From Rotaria socialis (Eukaryota > Rotifera > Eurotatoria > Philodinida > Philodinidae): 64,000 nt of DNA. The notes below the pieces were generated by a model. It searched no databases. It was not told where the DNA came from and saw nothing but the letters and a program-made list of their open reading frames with translations. Where the stretch lies: NCBI GenBank assembly GCA_905331475.1, contig CAJNYU010000035.1:1-64000 (forward strand). Reading direction: 5' to 3'. This document shows positions 11,289 through 20,703 of this stretch, piece after piece (the first letter of the stretch is position 1; each line of letters starts with the position of its first letter). Both the position numbers and the translations under genes were made by a program.

Positions 11289-11566
11289 TTTGTGTCTAAC
11301 TATAATTTGAAATGTAAATAGTATATGTGGCTGAATAAGATACAACACTGACGATTTCGGATAGAATGAGAATGCCTGTAATGGTATCATACTATCGTAT
11401 CGTTTACATGAAACGCATAAATGAAGAAGAACAATGAATGAAGGAGGACGACAGCAAGTATAACGAACAATTTGATAAGTAACGACAACAAAGCAACGAG
11501 TAATAAAATGAGGCCCAATGGGCTTCACCGGAAAAGTTACAATGGCGTATGTTCCACCGTATTTCG

Positions 11567-13211
11567 TTATTTAGGTTGTATAACGCAAGCAATAAGCGCA
11601 CCTACAAAATTCAAACCGACACCAATGATGCTATTTCGAGCAGCTTCACCCATTGTTAAACTAGCTCCACCCATTTCAATGTTAGTTCCACTTAGTGTTA
11701 ATTGAGTTCCACTGGTAAAGAAACGGATTCCTATTGCCATACCGATGAGACCAAGCACAAACGATAAGACAGACAAGTTTTTACTGATTGAGAGAAATCG
11801 CGGTTCGAACCTATCCTTTACGACAACAAATATAAGACATCCGACTGCGCAAGGTGTACTAATACAGACTAAGGCCATGAGTGCACGCGCAGTGTGTAAT
11901 CTCCAATCTATGAAAATCCTAAAAAATGTATGGTTGTTCAACATGGTACAGTCCCTATTAAGACATCCTTGCCACAGCCCAACTGATAAATGTAAAACAG
12001 AATATTGCCAGGTACCCCTAGAATCAATAGCAAAAACAGACAGATTTGGTGGTGATTCGTGAACTTTCGGCGGCTTCGTTTACGCGGATGGGTTAGCTAG
12101 GAATATTTCCTAAATGTTCATGCTGAATGGAGAGAAAAGTAGAGTGGTGAAACTTGAATAGTCTCCGAACAGAAAGTTGATAGAAGTCTGATTTTTTTTC
12201 ACTGATGGATAGACCACAACGTGTGCTTTAAAACGTATATTCATATTCTAATTGAAGATGGAGTTTACAATATCAAATCTGAAGTTTTTTTTTCAAACAC
12301 TGAAATTGACTTGTTACCAAAGCAAATTATTTCGGCTTGTTTCTTGTTTTAGCTTGCATTATGTCGACAAAAATATAAGCTAATGAGTTCAAACTTGGCA
12401 AGACACATCTGAAGACACTAGGTTTTCTGAAAATTGGTTTCCAGTTTTTCTATGAATCCAGAATACTCAGCAATCAGTGTTAAAATTACAGCTAGTAGAT
12501 TCTGCGATTTTCATGAAAGTTCCAAGGCTACATCCGTTTGAGTCAAAACGTTTTTGCAATTAAAGCTGTACGAATGCTCAAAATGTGTACACCATTTCAA
12601 AGCATTCAAACAAATACAGGTAGTCAAGATATAAAAGAATTCCGAATTTTACTTAGGTAACAAGTTAATTTCAGTATTTGAGAAAAGCTTGAGATTTGAT
12701 ATCGTAAACTACATCTTCAATTAAAATGTCAATATGCATTTTAAAGCTCAAGCTGTGCTCTATCTATCAGTGAAGAAATTAGACTTTTAGTAACTTTCTG
12801 ATCGAACACAGTAGGCTTTGACATCTGTAGGGATACTTTTACATCGAAGATTCTTCAATTATCTAAATTCAAGTTGACTATTTTCATAGGGTTGCTGACA
12901 TCCACAAAGAATCAACTGGTAGGAAGCACCTAAGCATTGCTGAAGCATTATATGCTAACAGCATAATATAGTCTACCATGTATTTTTTTGTTTTTGAAAA
13001 ATTTCAACTAAAATTAAATAAACATTTACTGTAGATTTTGAACTATTTCAAAAATGAAAATTTGATTACTGTCAGCTATTGGATCATTAATCAGAATGAA
13101 AGTAAATTCAAACACTTACCATGATGACTGTACATTGCATGCAATATAACAAATGGATGCAGCGGTAAGTAAAATTGTTGCCGTTATTCCTAACAATCGT
13201 CGGCTCACCAT
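11567..13211 (-). CDS. Claudin/PMP22-like four-helix membrane protein
   Basis: Two exons: 13211-13120 (starts ATG GTG AGC, ends TCA TCA TG before GTAAGT) and 12017-11567 (after the acceptor GCTATTGATTCTAG). The join makes a Trp codon, keeps phase, and gives 543 nt, 180 residues. Helix 1 is about residues 6-27. The first extracellular loop has W34, GLW at 44-46, C49 and C54, the claudin-superfamily signature. HTARALMAL (72-80) leads into helix 2 as in claudins (ARALM). Helices 3 and 4 are about 113-133 and 159-177. The tail after helix 4 is only three residues (QPK), so there is no long PDZ-binding tail. Claudin-type proteins form paracellular seals or pores, or act as tetraspan scaffolds; which applies here cannot be told. 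The two-Cys spacing (C-x4-C) is shorter than in vertebrate claudins. The 1.1-kb intron holds a large inverted repeat. Family call fairly sure, function not. Confidence 0.75.
12166..12804. mobile_element. Inverted-repeat (foldback/MITE-like) element in the claudin-like gene intron
   Basis: The left arm 12166-12320 and right arm 12651-12804 are reverse complements with moderate divergence. Shared landmarks, read inward, are CAGAAAGTT, TCACTGAT, AGCTTTAAAA or TGCTTTAAAA, AATTGAAGATG, ATATCAAATCT, ACTGAAATT and ACTTGTTACC. Weaker pairing continues inward for some 80 bases. The central part has no transposase frame. Divergence of the arms suggests an old insertion. No target duplication identified. 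Confidence 0.65.
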
Positions 13212-15139
13212 TGTCCTACGAGGTGAAATAAATTATTTTGTATAGCTTCTAAAAAGATAAAATCAAAATGAAGTGAAAATTGTTGATTACGACTTTTCTT
13301 TATCAGAAGTAGCGATCTAGCCCGCACTGTAAGTTTAATAAGCAAGCGTATTTTTCAAAAGGGCAAAGCATACTTCTATACTTCAGAAGTACTGAGAAGT
13401 GCAAAGAAGTGCAAAGGATGGCCGAGAAATATGGACAAGTGCAAAGAAATATACTTTTTCTCTTTCATATTTTTACTGATATAACGAAAACTAAAGTGGA
13501 AACTGTCAGTTCAAGTTTGAACAGCAGCGAATATTATGTAATTGAGCAATATTATAAAGCCGAGCTACCTTGATGATATTGCTCAATTACATTAATGTTA
13601 CATGTGTGATGATTCATATAGTCCTGTCTTTTGCCCTTAATCACAATTAGAAACTAATTTCCCGGTTGCTTTTTCTTCTAGTAATATTCTTTTGATAAGC
13701 ATTTTATAGTAAAAGCATTACATACAGCAATATATAAAAATGTTTCTTAATGTAGTCATAGCACTGATTCAACTTGATGGACTGTTATCGTATTTTGGAG
13801 CGCAGTATACATGGATTTCTTGATTTCTTCAGATATACTGTTGCAATTCTTTCACTGAGAGCTTCTGTTGGATCACTAAAAGAGGTAAAGCAAAAATTGA
13901 AGACATTTATACCATGGCGACTAAAATGAGGTACTATCGGTACATCTAATATAATAACTATATACTTATATATTTACACGGCAAATAATCGTGTTGTTAT
14001 TCAACGAAAAATACGGCTTTGAAGTAAAAAATTAACCGATTCCCAGTTTGTATTATTAAAAATATAATTGAAATAATGAAGAAATGAAGTTTTCCTCACT
14101 TAAAAGAATAGTAGGACTAAATAATAAGTTTATCAACTAGACTATGTTGTTCATTATATGTGAATCTTAAACTTTGTTTTAGAACAACCGACTAAAATGT
14201 ATCTACTAATCTTATGACACACATAGCAATTCATGTGTTGTATGTAGACTATAACAATACAATCAGGAAAAAAATGAGAAAAATGCATGTATCAATGTTG
14301 CACTACGCTCTTTCAACCGAATTTCCCTGAAGATATTCAGAGGTGTTGATGATTGCGAAAGAAAAGCAATTTTGTATATGCATTTCCGCGAATACAGAAG
14401 CGTTAAGTCAATCCGACTGCTGAGTACGAAAACAATCCGTTAAAACAAATAAAAACACATAACTTACTAGATGGTAACCGTGATGTAGTCCAGTTTGTGA
14501 AATTCGGTTCGAAGCGAAGTAAGGTCTCGCTAAGGACTGATATTTATCATCAAATACATTCGTTGTTAAAGAAAAAAACGTGTCATTTTCTGCAAGAATT
14601 TTCGAGTTTTAAGAATTCAAGAAATATACGCGTCAAAGTATCAGATAACTGTCGCTGAATAGAAAATGTGCCAATATCCACCGCTACAAGCACTCTATCA
14701 AAGCTTATCAACATATTTGAAATGAACGATGTTGATTGATCGTTTTAAGTACCTAAATAATGCATTATTTACAACCATCTATTTATCATCACCATAGCTG
14801 TTTGAAAAAAAGAAAAAGACAATGACCACTTACTTTTCTAATTATTTTGAAACACGGCAATCTTGACCTCTTTGAATTTTCGTCTTTTTTCGACGCGAAT
14901 TCTAAACGAAATAAACGATCTATACGATAATAGATCTCAAGAGGAATCAGTTAGATTTTGATACGTTTATCTCGATTTTCTATGCAGTAGCTAGTCGAAT
15001 ATTGAAAAACTTTTGAAGGAGTCATAGAAAAATAGGGTAACAGCTAGATGTCGATATTTTCATCTCTTGTTTTCATCAGTTTTCTCTAATTTTGTGTCAC
15101 AAGATCATCGCTTTACAAACTTAAAACTGTTTTGCAAAT
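13212..15139. other. Intergenic AT-rich DNA, no gene seen
   Basis: Includes the promoter side of the claudin-like gene. No TATA box stands out. A reiterated AAGTGCAAAG motif occurs at about 13388-13450 and a perfect-arm hairpin at 13537-13591. No coding frame with sensible composition. Confidence 0.4.
13537..13591. repeat. Hairpin with 16-bp perfect arms
   Basis: TGTAATTGAGCAATAT (13537-13552) and ATATTGCTCAATTACA (13576-13591) are exact reverse complements around a 23-nt loop. This may be a small MITE remnant or a transcribed hairpin. No associated gene. Confidence 0.55.
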
Positions 15140-15345
15140 GGTGGAAATAGAAAAGACAAGAAAACATGCGACGCACTATATAAATACTATATGGTTAGTA
15201 TCTCACTAAAACACACTCACGATAGATCACATGGATGCTCTGGTTCGCATTGCCTTAAACAAAATAAGGAAAGAAAGAAAAACGGAAAACAAGAAAACTC
15301 GCGCAGAACTATATAAATGCGATGCTTCATGTTAGTAAATGAGAA
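15140..15345 (+). repeat. Duplicated segment carrying two TATATAAAT boxes
   Basis: ACAAGAAAAC, a CGCG- or GCGAC-containing spacer, then ACTATATAAAT occurs twice, with TATA boxes at 15177-15185 and 15310-15318, 133 bp apart. Each is followed by a GTTAGTA- or ACTCAC-type stretch. This could be a tandemly duplicated promoter for whatever is transcribed to the right, but no clear gene follows. Confidence 0.4.
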
Positions 15346-15544
15346 ATTTACATTAAAATGATTCGTGTCTCACATGAATGTGCTAGGGCAAATGATAAAA
15401 TGGATGGCAACTCATAGAACTTCAGATTTCATTGTTCTGTGCAATAATGAAGAAGTCGCTTGTTTCGCTGAATATCCCGATAGCATTGGTCAGCTGTTTT
15501 TTAGTGAATAACATGCTCGGAAAAAGAGTTGAGTTATTTCCGTT

Positions 15545-15765
15545 ATTTTCTCTTCTCGCATTTTTTTCTTCTTTTATTGTTTGTTTTTTCTGTTCTTTTT
15601 CTTGATTTCTTTTTTTCTCTCTTCTAGTCTTTTTCTCATTTTCCGTATTTTCTCTTCTCGCATTTTTTTCTTCTTTTATTGTTTGTTTTTTCTGTTCTTT
15701 TTCTTGATTTCTTTTTTTCTCTCTTCTAGTCTTTTTCTCATTTTCCGTATTTTCTCTTTTCGCAT
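15545..15765 (+). repeat. 102-bp tandem duplication of a pyrimidine tract
   Basis: The block beginning TCTCTTCTCGCATTTTTTTC at 15549 recurs exactly at 15651, and a partial third start (TCTCTTTTCGC) appears near 15752. The two copies are identical over nearly the whole 102 bp, so the duplication is recent. Because 102 is a multiple of three it creates a long artificial open frame of Phe/Leu/Ser. Confidence 0.75.
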
Positions 15766-15786
15766 TTCTCGCGTTTATTATATATT

Positions 15787-16021
15787 TACTCGATTCAAGT
15801 TATTGTCACAAGCTCACAAAGAGTCTGAAGCTTTATTGTCTCTTTATGACAGACAGAGCCGTAGGGCTTCAAAGAAAAACACATACCTTATTAGAGGTTG
15901 GCTGGCTAATATCAAAATAGAATTGAAAAGTACACACGACTCACTTCCTCACTATGAAAACTCTATCAACAGTCCTCTAAAGAGTATTATCGATTCATGG
16001 TTTCATTATCGTAATAATTAA
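15787..16021 (+). other. Possible terminal exon or coding remnant
   Basis: After the pyrimidine tract the plus frame becomes ordinary in composition, for example SQAHKESEALLSLYDRQS and further on HDSLPHYENS, ending at a stop at 16019-16021. An acceptor-like TTCAAG lies near 15800. A short signal-peptide-like start (MKKSLVSLNIPIALVSC) occurs at about 15449 in a different frame, but I could not splice the two confidently. Not recognised; could be the last exon of an unknown gene or a transposon fragment. Confidence 0.2.
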
Positions 16022-16089
16022 TCATTCCCTCGACTGAAAGGAAAGGCGACATTATCATGTGAATGAATAAATATTATTGGTTGGATTGG

Positions 16090-16103
16090 GCCTTTATAAA
16101 GGC
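16090..16103. repeat. 14-bp perfect palindrome with TATAAA
   Basis: GCCTTTATAAAGGC reads the same on both strands. It contains TATAAA in both orientations. No gene clearly starts next to it. Confidence 0.3.
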
Positions 16104-16377
16104 TCACGTAAGATAATCAGGGACGAGAAATCCGAATCTGTGATTAGCTTCTTTTCAAGTTATCAGTATGTTTTTTAGATCGGCAGAAGTTTCCTTTGGT
16201 AGATATTCATTTTTCAATTTGGAATGGTATTTTAAAATGTTATTTAGTAAGAATGAGTTAAAAATGATTATTTATTACTTTTTTTTAGTTTACTTTTTCA
16301 TAACCAGATGAGTAACGAAGACGCTGTCACTTAGCTTCGAAAATGTATGACACACTTTAGGCATGCACATTACTTAC

Positions 16378-16466
16378 AAAGGAAGTGTTATCTCCTGCGG
16401 AATAAGAGACAACTTTGTGATGAATAAATGTTGTCTCTCTAATTAACGGAGTATATAACACTCCTT
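16378..16466. repeat. 89-bp hairpin with about 36-bp arms
   Basis: Left arm 16378-16413 (AAGGA, GTGTTAT, GAGACAAC) pairs with right arm 16430-16466 (GTTGTCTC, CGGAGT, ATAACACTCCTT) with a few mismatches around a loop near 16414-16429. It is a compact foldback that could be a small MITE or an RNA hairpin. Confidence 0.5.
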
Positions 16467-17789
16467 TAGTATACTATACTGTTTATAACGAACTTATCGA
16501 TTATATGAGCATTGCGTTTTATCTTGCGATACAAGAAATTTTTCCTAAAATACAACTTTATATTGAAGAAACGATCGATTACGCCATAAAAATTCATTGT
16601 AATGTTTATCTCAAGGTGATATGAACAAAATATATATATATTTAAACTAAATATTATCATTATATTCATTTATAACATCTTAAAGTATTGCACAATAACA
16701 GGATTTTTTTATTTCAGTTACAAATCCGTTTCATACGGGACCGGAACGCTCCCAATCAGCTCACACAACACACAGATACTTTAATATTTAAATCTAAGAT
16801 GTGTATGTAACTTGTATTGAAGTTTTAGAAGCAAACGTATAATTCATCTGTACAAAGTAAAATAAAAGATCACATCGAATTCTAAAACTTGGACATATTC
16901 TGATCACATAGGTCGGTTTTCCTCTATATTCTTATTGTATTGATTAGTATCTCTACATTAACTCTACTGATATTATTCCTATCGAACATCTCACACAGTA
17001 TTAGAATAGACTGTTGTAGAAGTATAGTTTTTATTTTGAATTCTGGACTGTTTGCCAAACTTATTGAATATTTTGATTGAGAAAAGTCGATTTTATAATA
17101 AAAAAAATTGGTCATATTAGTTCTCTTAATTATGCTCTATCTTCTCTCTATTTACTGTTCGAGTTTCTCTTTTTGTCATGCATTAGTTACATTGAAAACA
17201 TTATTATTGAGAGGTGTTGGAAATAGTAGAGGGGTTCAGTGCAAGGGTAAATTCTTCACACGATTATTTCTATCCTTTGCTCTAGCTATTTTTCTATTAT
17301 TTATAATCTCTATTGTGGGTACAAAATATTTATATGCTTGTTTAATATCAGCTGATAGTTTCTTTACTAGTTCTTAATATTCTTTCTCACTTTTAATTCT
17401 AACTTAGTCGTATGTATAACACGATTTTATTGCTCATTTAGGGTATGGGTATGTATTAAATAAGAATCATGACACGATCTGATCTTACTCAAGAATCTCT
17501 TCCGATGATCGTCAATTGAAACCTTAATCCTAATGTCAGTAAAGAATGATAGATTACGAACCGCAGTAGTATAAACAGTGACAAAAAACAAAATCAGTAA
17601 TATTTTCGACTGTCTGCCTTTTGTAGTAATAGATTAACTGGTTACTCTTGTTCTTAGAATAAACCTACCTTCTTCTCTTTTTGTAAAAACACTGTCTCTC
17701 GAGATAAAATAAAAATTTGAAGAAGTTTTGTTTTTCTTCTGTTAAACTTATAGAGTATACAGATAGTTTGCGTTACTCTTTCTTTAAAA
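16467..17789. other. Intergenic AT-rich DNA, nothing recognised
   Basis: The open frames here (for example a Leu/Ile/Ser-rich one at 17108-17377) have no domain or splice context and look like chance in AT-rich DNA. Confidence 0.35.
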
Positions 17790-17795
17790 TTTATT
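17790..17795 (-). terminator. Poly(A) signal of the small secreted-protein gene
   Basis: TTTATT on the plus strand is AATAAA on the minus strand, 30 nt after the stop codon at 17825-17827. A compact 3-prime UTR is plausible. Confidence 0.4.
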
Positions 17796-17824
17796 CAATA
17801 ATGATGAAAACGAATAGTGTTCTG

Positions 17825-18313
17825 TTAATCGATACCGATCCAATCAAGTTGCCATTTATAATTTTCATTTTTTGCTTCAGCCAATAATTCTTGTCCATTC
17901 ATTTGATATTGTGACAAAACATGACCGAGATAAATAATGAATTCTGTAGGTGTTGGCGTATAGACAGCTGATGTGCCTAGCAAACCCCAATGGGCCCATT
18001 TTCCACTCATAGTAGCAAAATAGGTTGGTGTTCGAGTAAAATTACACGTGCTAGTATTGACCTGCACACGTAGACCTTCGACAAAGTCCGATTCAGCACC
18101 GTGCACTTCAAACTGATCAGATGTTACGTTGCCCTTGCAAATACGTGTTTTTGTTGATGGTTCGATTGCTTTCATGGCGAGTTCAAGTTTACTAACACGA
18201 GCGACAAGTAAATCGATTCGTGTCTCTGTCGACCACACAATGACTTCTGGTTTACTTTCAACAAGATGAGTGCTCATCAAAAACAGTGTCCAACCGGTAA
18301 GTAACAGCCACAT
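17825..18313 (-). CDS. Small secreted protein with a TPTYF / HWG / YTPTPTEF domain
   Basis: Single exon, 162 residues from the ATG at 18313; an in-frame TTG three codons upstream is not needed. The first about 22 residues (MWLLLTGWTLFLMSTHLVES) are a signal peptide. A short helical stretch (LLVARVSKLELAMKA) follows. The C-terminal about 100 residues contain two Cys likely forming a disulphide, sequons NVT, NTS and NFT, and the ordered motifs TRTPTYF, GKWAHWGLLG and YTPTPTEFIIYL. I recognise this pattern (TP-x-YF, HW, G-x-T/S-x-IY-x-PT-x-x-F-x-IY) from uncharacterised secreted proteins of invertebrates and protists, but know no assigned function. Minus strand, just 3-prime of the giant gene and in the same orientation, about 780 bp away. 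Likely an extracellular beta-sandwich; function unknown. Confidence 0.6.
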   Translation of the reverse strand: MWLLLTGWTLFLMSTHLVESKPEVIVWSTETRIDLLVARVSKLELAMKAIEPSTKTRICKGNVTSDQFEVHGAESDFVEGLRVQVNTSTCNFTRTPTYFATMSGKWAHWGLLGTSAVYTPTPTEFIIYLGHVLSQYQMNGQELLAEAKNENYKWQLDWIGID

Positions 18314-18586
18314 TTTCTTCAATTTTGTATACGAATTTCAGTAAAGTGTCATATAAGCAAGTGAAATCGGTCTTTTATCATGTGAGAACTGAAGCCATCT
18401 GTTTGTGACATCATTTTTTAAAAGGAATGAGTAACGAAAAACATACAATCACAAAATCTTCAAAATATGTACAGAGTGGTTCGAAAAAATATAATTCAAC
18501 CTTTTCACAATGCTTCTTTGCATAAATAGAATTAGGAAAAAGCTATTACATTCACTTATTTTTTATTTAAAATTTTCTGTAGCTAT

Positions 18587-18838
18587 AGATCAATTAATAA
18601 TCCCCATATTGGACTCGTAGAATTAGATGTGCGTAACATTATTTAGCATAGTAAAAGATACATTTCCGAATATATGAATGAACGTTGTCATATAATAACG
18701 TGTGATGCCTTGAACACATTAGCTGATGATCTTTACCTTTTCGAAGCAGGCGAAACGCGATCTAAGAAGAGTGTTGAAGCAGCTACTATGCAAGATACTT
18801 ATATTGAACCCATCCAATATAAAGTTTGCTGCTGGTAA
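18587..18838 (+). pseudogene. Degenerate coding remnant of an unrecognised protein
   Basis: A plus-strand frame reads sensibly from 18587 (RSINNPHIGLVELDVRNII), meets one TAG at 18644-18646, and continues in the same frame (HSKRYISEYMNERCHIITCD and on through LADDLYLFEAGE) to a stop at 18836-18838, ending KVCCW. Composition is protein-like on both sides of the stop, and acceptor-like TTTTCTGTAG and ATTATTTAG precede each half. It could also be two exons or the last exon of an unidentified gene starting at 18647. No family recognised. Confidence 0.3.
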
Positions 18839-19139
18839 TAATTAAATGACTGGAATTTTTGTTTCAAAACTATTATATATTCGTATACATAAAAGAAAAG
18901 CATGCGCATTCAAGAATTTTTAAAAAAAGAGAAAAGGATGGAAGAACGTAAAAAGACAAAATTCACACCATAGAGTGTTATAATGATAAAACTCTGATAA
19001 CTAGCAAAAGGTTTTTTCAAGAATAAAAATCGGCAATAAACGAAGCCAAATGTTCACTGCTGATTGAAATAAATAACGACAATAAATAATCATTGATAAA
19101 CACGCTAAAGAAAATCAAAAAGAATTAAATAAAAAGCTT

Positions 19140-20703
19140 TCACTTCTTATTGTTATTCTTTACTTGAAGATTGCTATTTGATGTTCTAATTGGTGAATGA
19201 TTGATTGACGAGAAACTTTCATGCAGATCATTTGAAGCTAATAATTTTTCTAAACGTTCAAGATAAATTCTAATAATTCGTTTTATTGAACTTAAACGGT
19301 CAAGCATTAATTTTAAATCATTTGCTATACGTAATTGATCGCCAGATAACAGACATTTTGAACGATCATTTACATTAATTAAACGTTCATTTACAATTTC
19401 AAGATCATCATGAATACGAATAAAACGATGAAGTTTTGTACGATTAATACCCAGATTACTTTCTCTTTCATCAACAGGTTCCAATGAATGAGTTAATGTT
19501 TCAAGATGATCTAATTGAGAATTGATTTCTAACATTGCATGTTTTATATCTTCAGCTTGAAACAAATTTGTCTAATTAAAAAAACGAAAAGCTAACATAG
19601 ATACTTTGAAAATAATTACTTTTAATTCTCGATGTTCACGGTTGGATCGAGCAAATAGAAACTCGAAACCTTCTTTAATCGATTGAAGACGATGATCCAC
19701 TAGTAGCCATTCACTTGTACCATCACCCAATTGATCAGCTAGTTCAATCGTCAGCTGTAAAAGTGATTTGATTTCATCTACAATATATATTCAAATACTA
19801 TATAATAGGAAAAATGATTATTTGCATATAATACCTAATCTTTGAACTTGATCGCGATGTGCATCTGCTTTAGAATAGACAGTTCGGGATACTAATAGAA
19901 AAAATGAAAGGAAATTATAATTTAAAAAAAAGCAGTTATTAAATTTACGTAATGTGTCGACATTAGTAAAATGTGTAGCTGCCTGTTCAAGTTCTTCTAG
20001 TTGTCGTTTAAATTGCTTCCATGTGATACGATTTTCCTTTAAATGTTCATCTTTTTCATGTGCTAATGTTTGTAGAAGATTCCATTTCTCCATAATATCT
20101 ATATTAAAATCAATTAAACCAAAATCGATTGATAGAATCGTATACTTACCAACAACGACTGGATCATTATTAAGATTATCGACTAAGAAAGGACCTAGTT
20201 CTTGTTGAATTTGTTTAATTATTTCACGTAATGCTTCAATCTTTCGACGTGTTGTTGTTAATATTCGAGTCTAACAAAGAAAAAACAATATCACTTAGGA
20301 TATTCGAATAAAAAGAACATATTCTGACATAAGCAAATTCAGCAGGTAAATCTTCGACATGAATACCAATGGGTGTTTCGGAACGAAATGTTTCTTCTTT
20401 GGCAAGGAAATCTCCATTGACTTGAAGAAGAATATCTTCGAAATCAGCTAAAAGCTCTTGAGCACGTTGATATTGATCGCCCCATTCTATTTGATCGTAT
20501 GAACGAAAAAATCGATCTCGTGAACGAAGATACCGCGACGGAGAACGTGATCCTGTAGAAATGAATCAAAACAAGAAAAATCAAATCATGTAAGATTTAC
20601 TTGATGGACTTGGTGACGAAATGCGTTTTTGTGGTGATGGTGTAGAGAAAAATGATTCATGTAGTGGTGATGAACGAGCAGATGAAATTGAATCAATATG
20701 GCG
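19140..20703 (-). CDS. Giant gene block 1: C-terminal repeats and Ser-rich linker
   Basis: Exons (low-high): 19140-19571, 19620-19777, 19835-19891, 19949-20098, 20150-20270, 20329-20552, 20601-20703; introns 48-58 nt. The junctions among the last three are phase-consistent (RELK joins TNLFQAED; QRL joins DEIKSLLQ). Exons 20601-20703 and 20329-20552 start with a linker of Ser/Pro/Arg (SSPLHESFFSTPSPQKRISS and SPSRYLRSRDRFFRSYDQ) before the last repeats, a likely flexible, phosphorylatable hinge. The last exon ends SNSNLQVKNNNKK at a TGA. A 59-nt intron (19105-19163, GTAAAG...TTTCTTTAG) could instead join LQ to RVYQ and a stop at 19090. Neither end has a membrane helix. Confidence 0.65.

Noticed and set aside
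15581..15790. Hydrophobic Phe/Leu/Ser frame resembling membrane helices
   Set aside because: Produced by the 102-bp duplicated pyrimidine tract, not by protein-level selection.
17108..17377. 89-codon hydrophobic frame
   Set aside because: AT-rich chance frame without splice, start or domain support.
18850..19104. Possible KASH exon after the acceptor at 19105-19106
   Set aside because: One frame is mildly hydrophobic (NIWLRLLPIFIL) but out of phase with the donor, too short and without the Pro-rich end.
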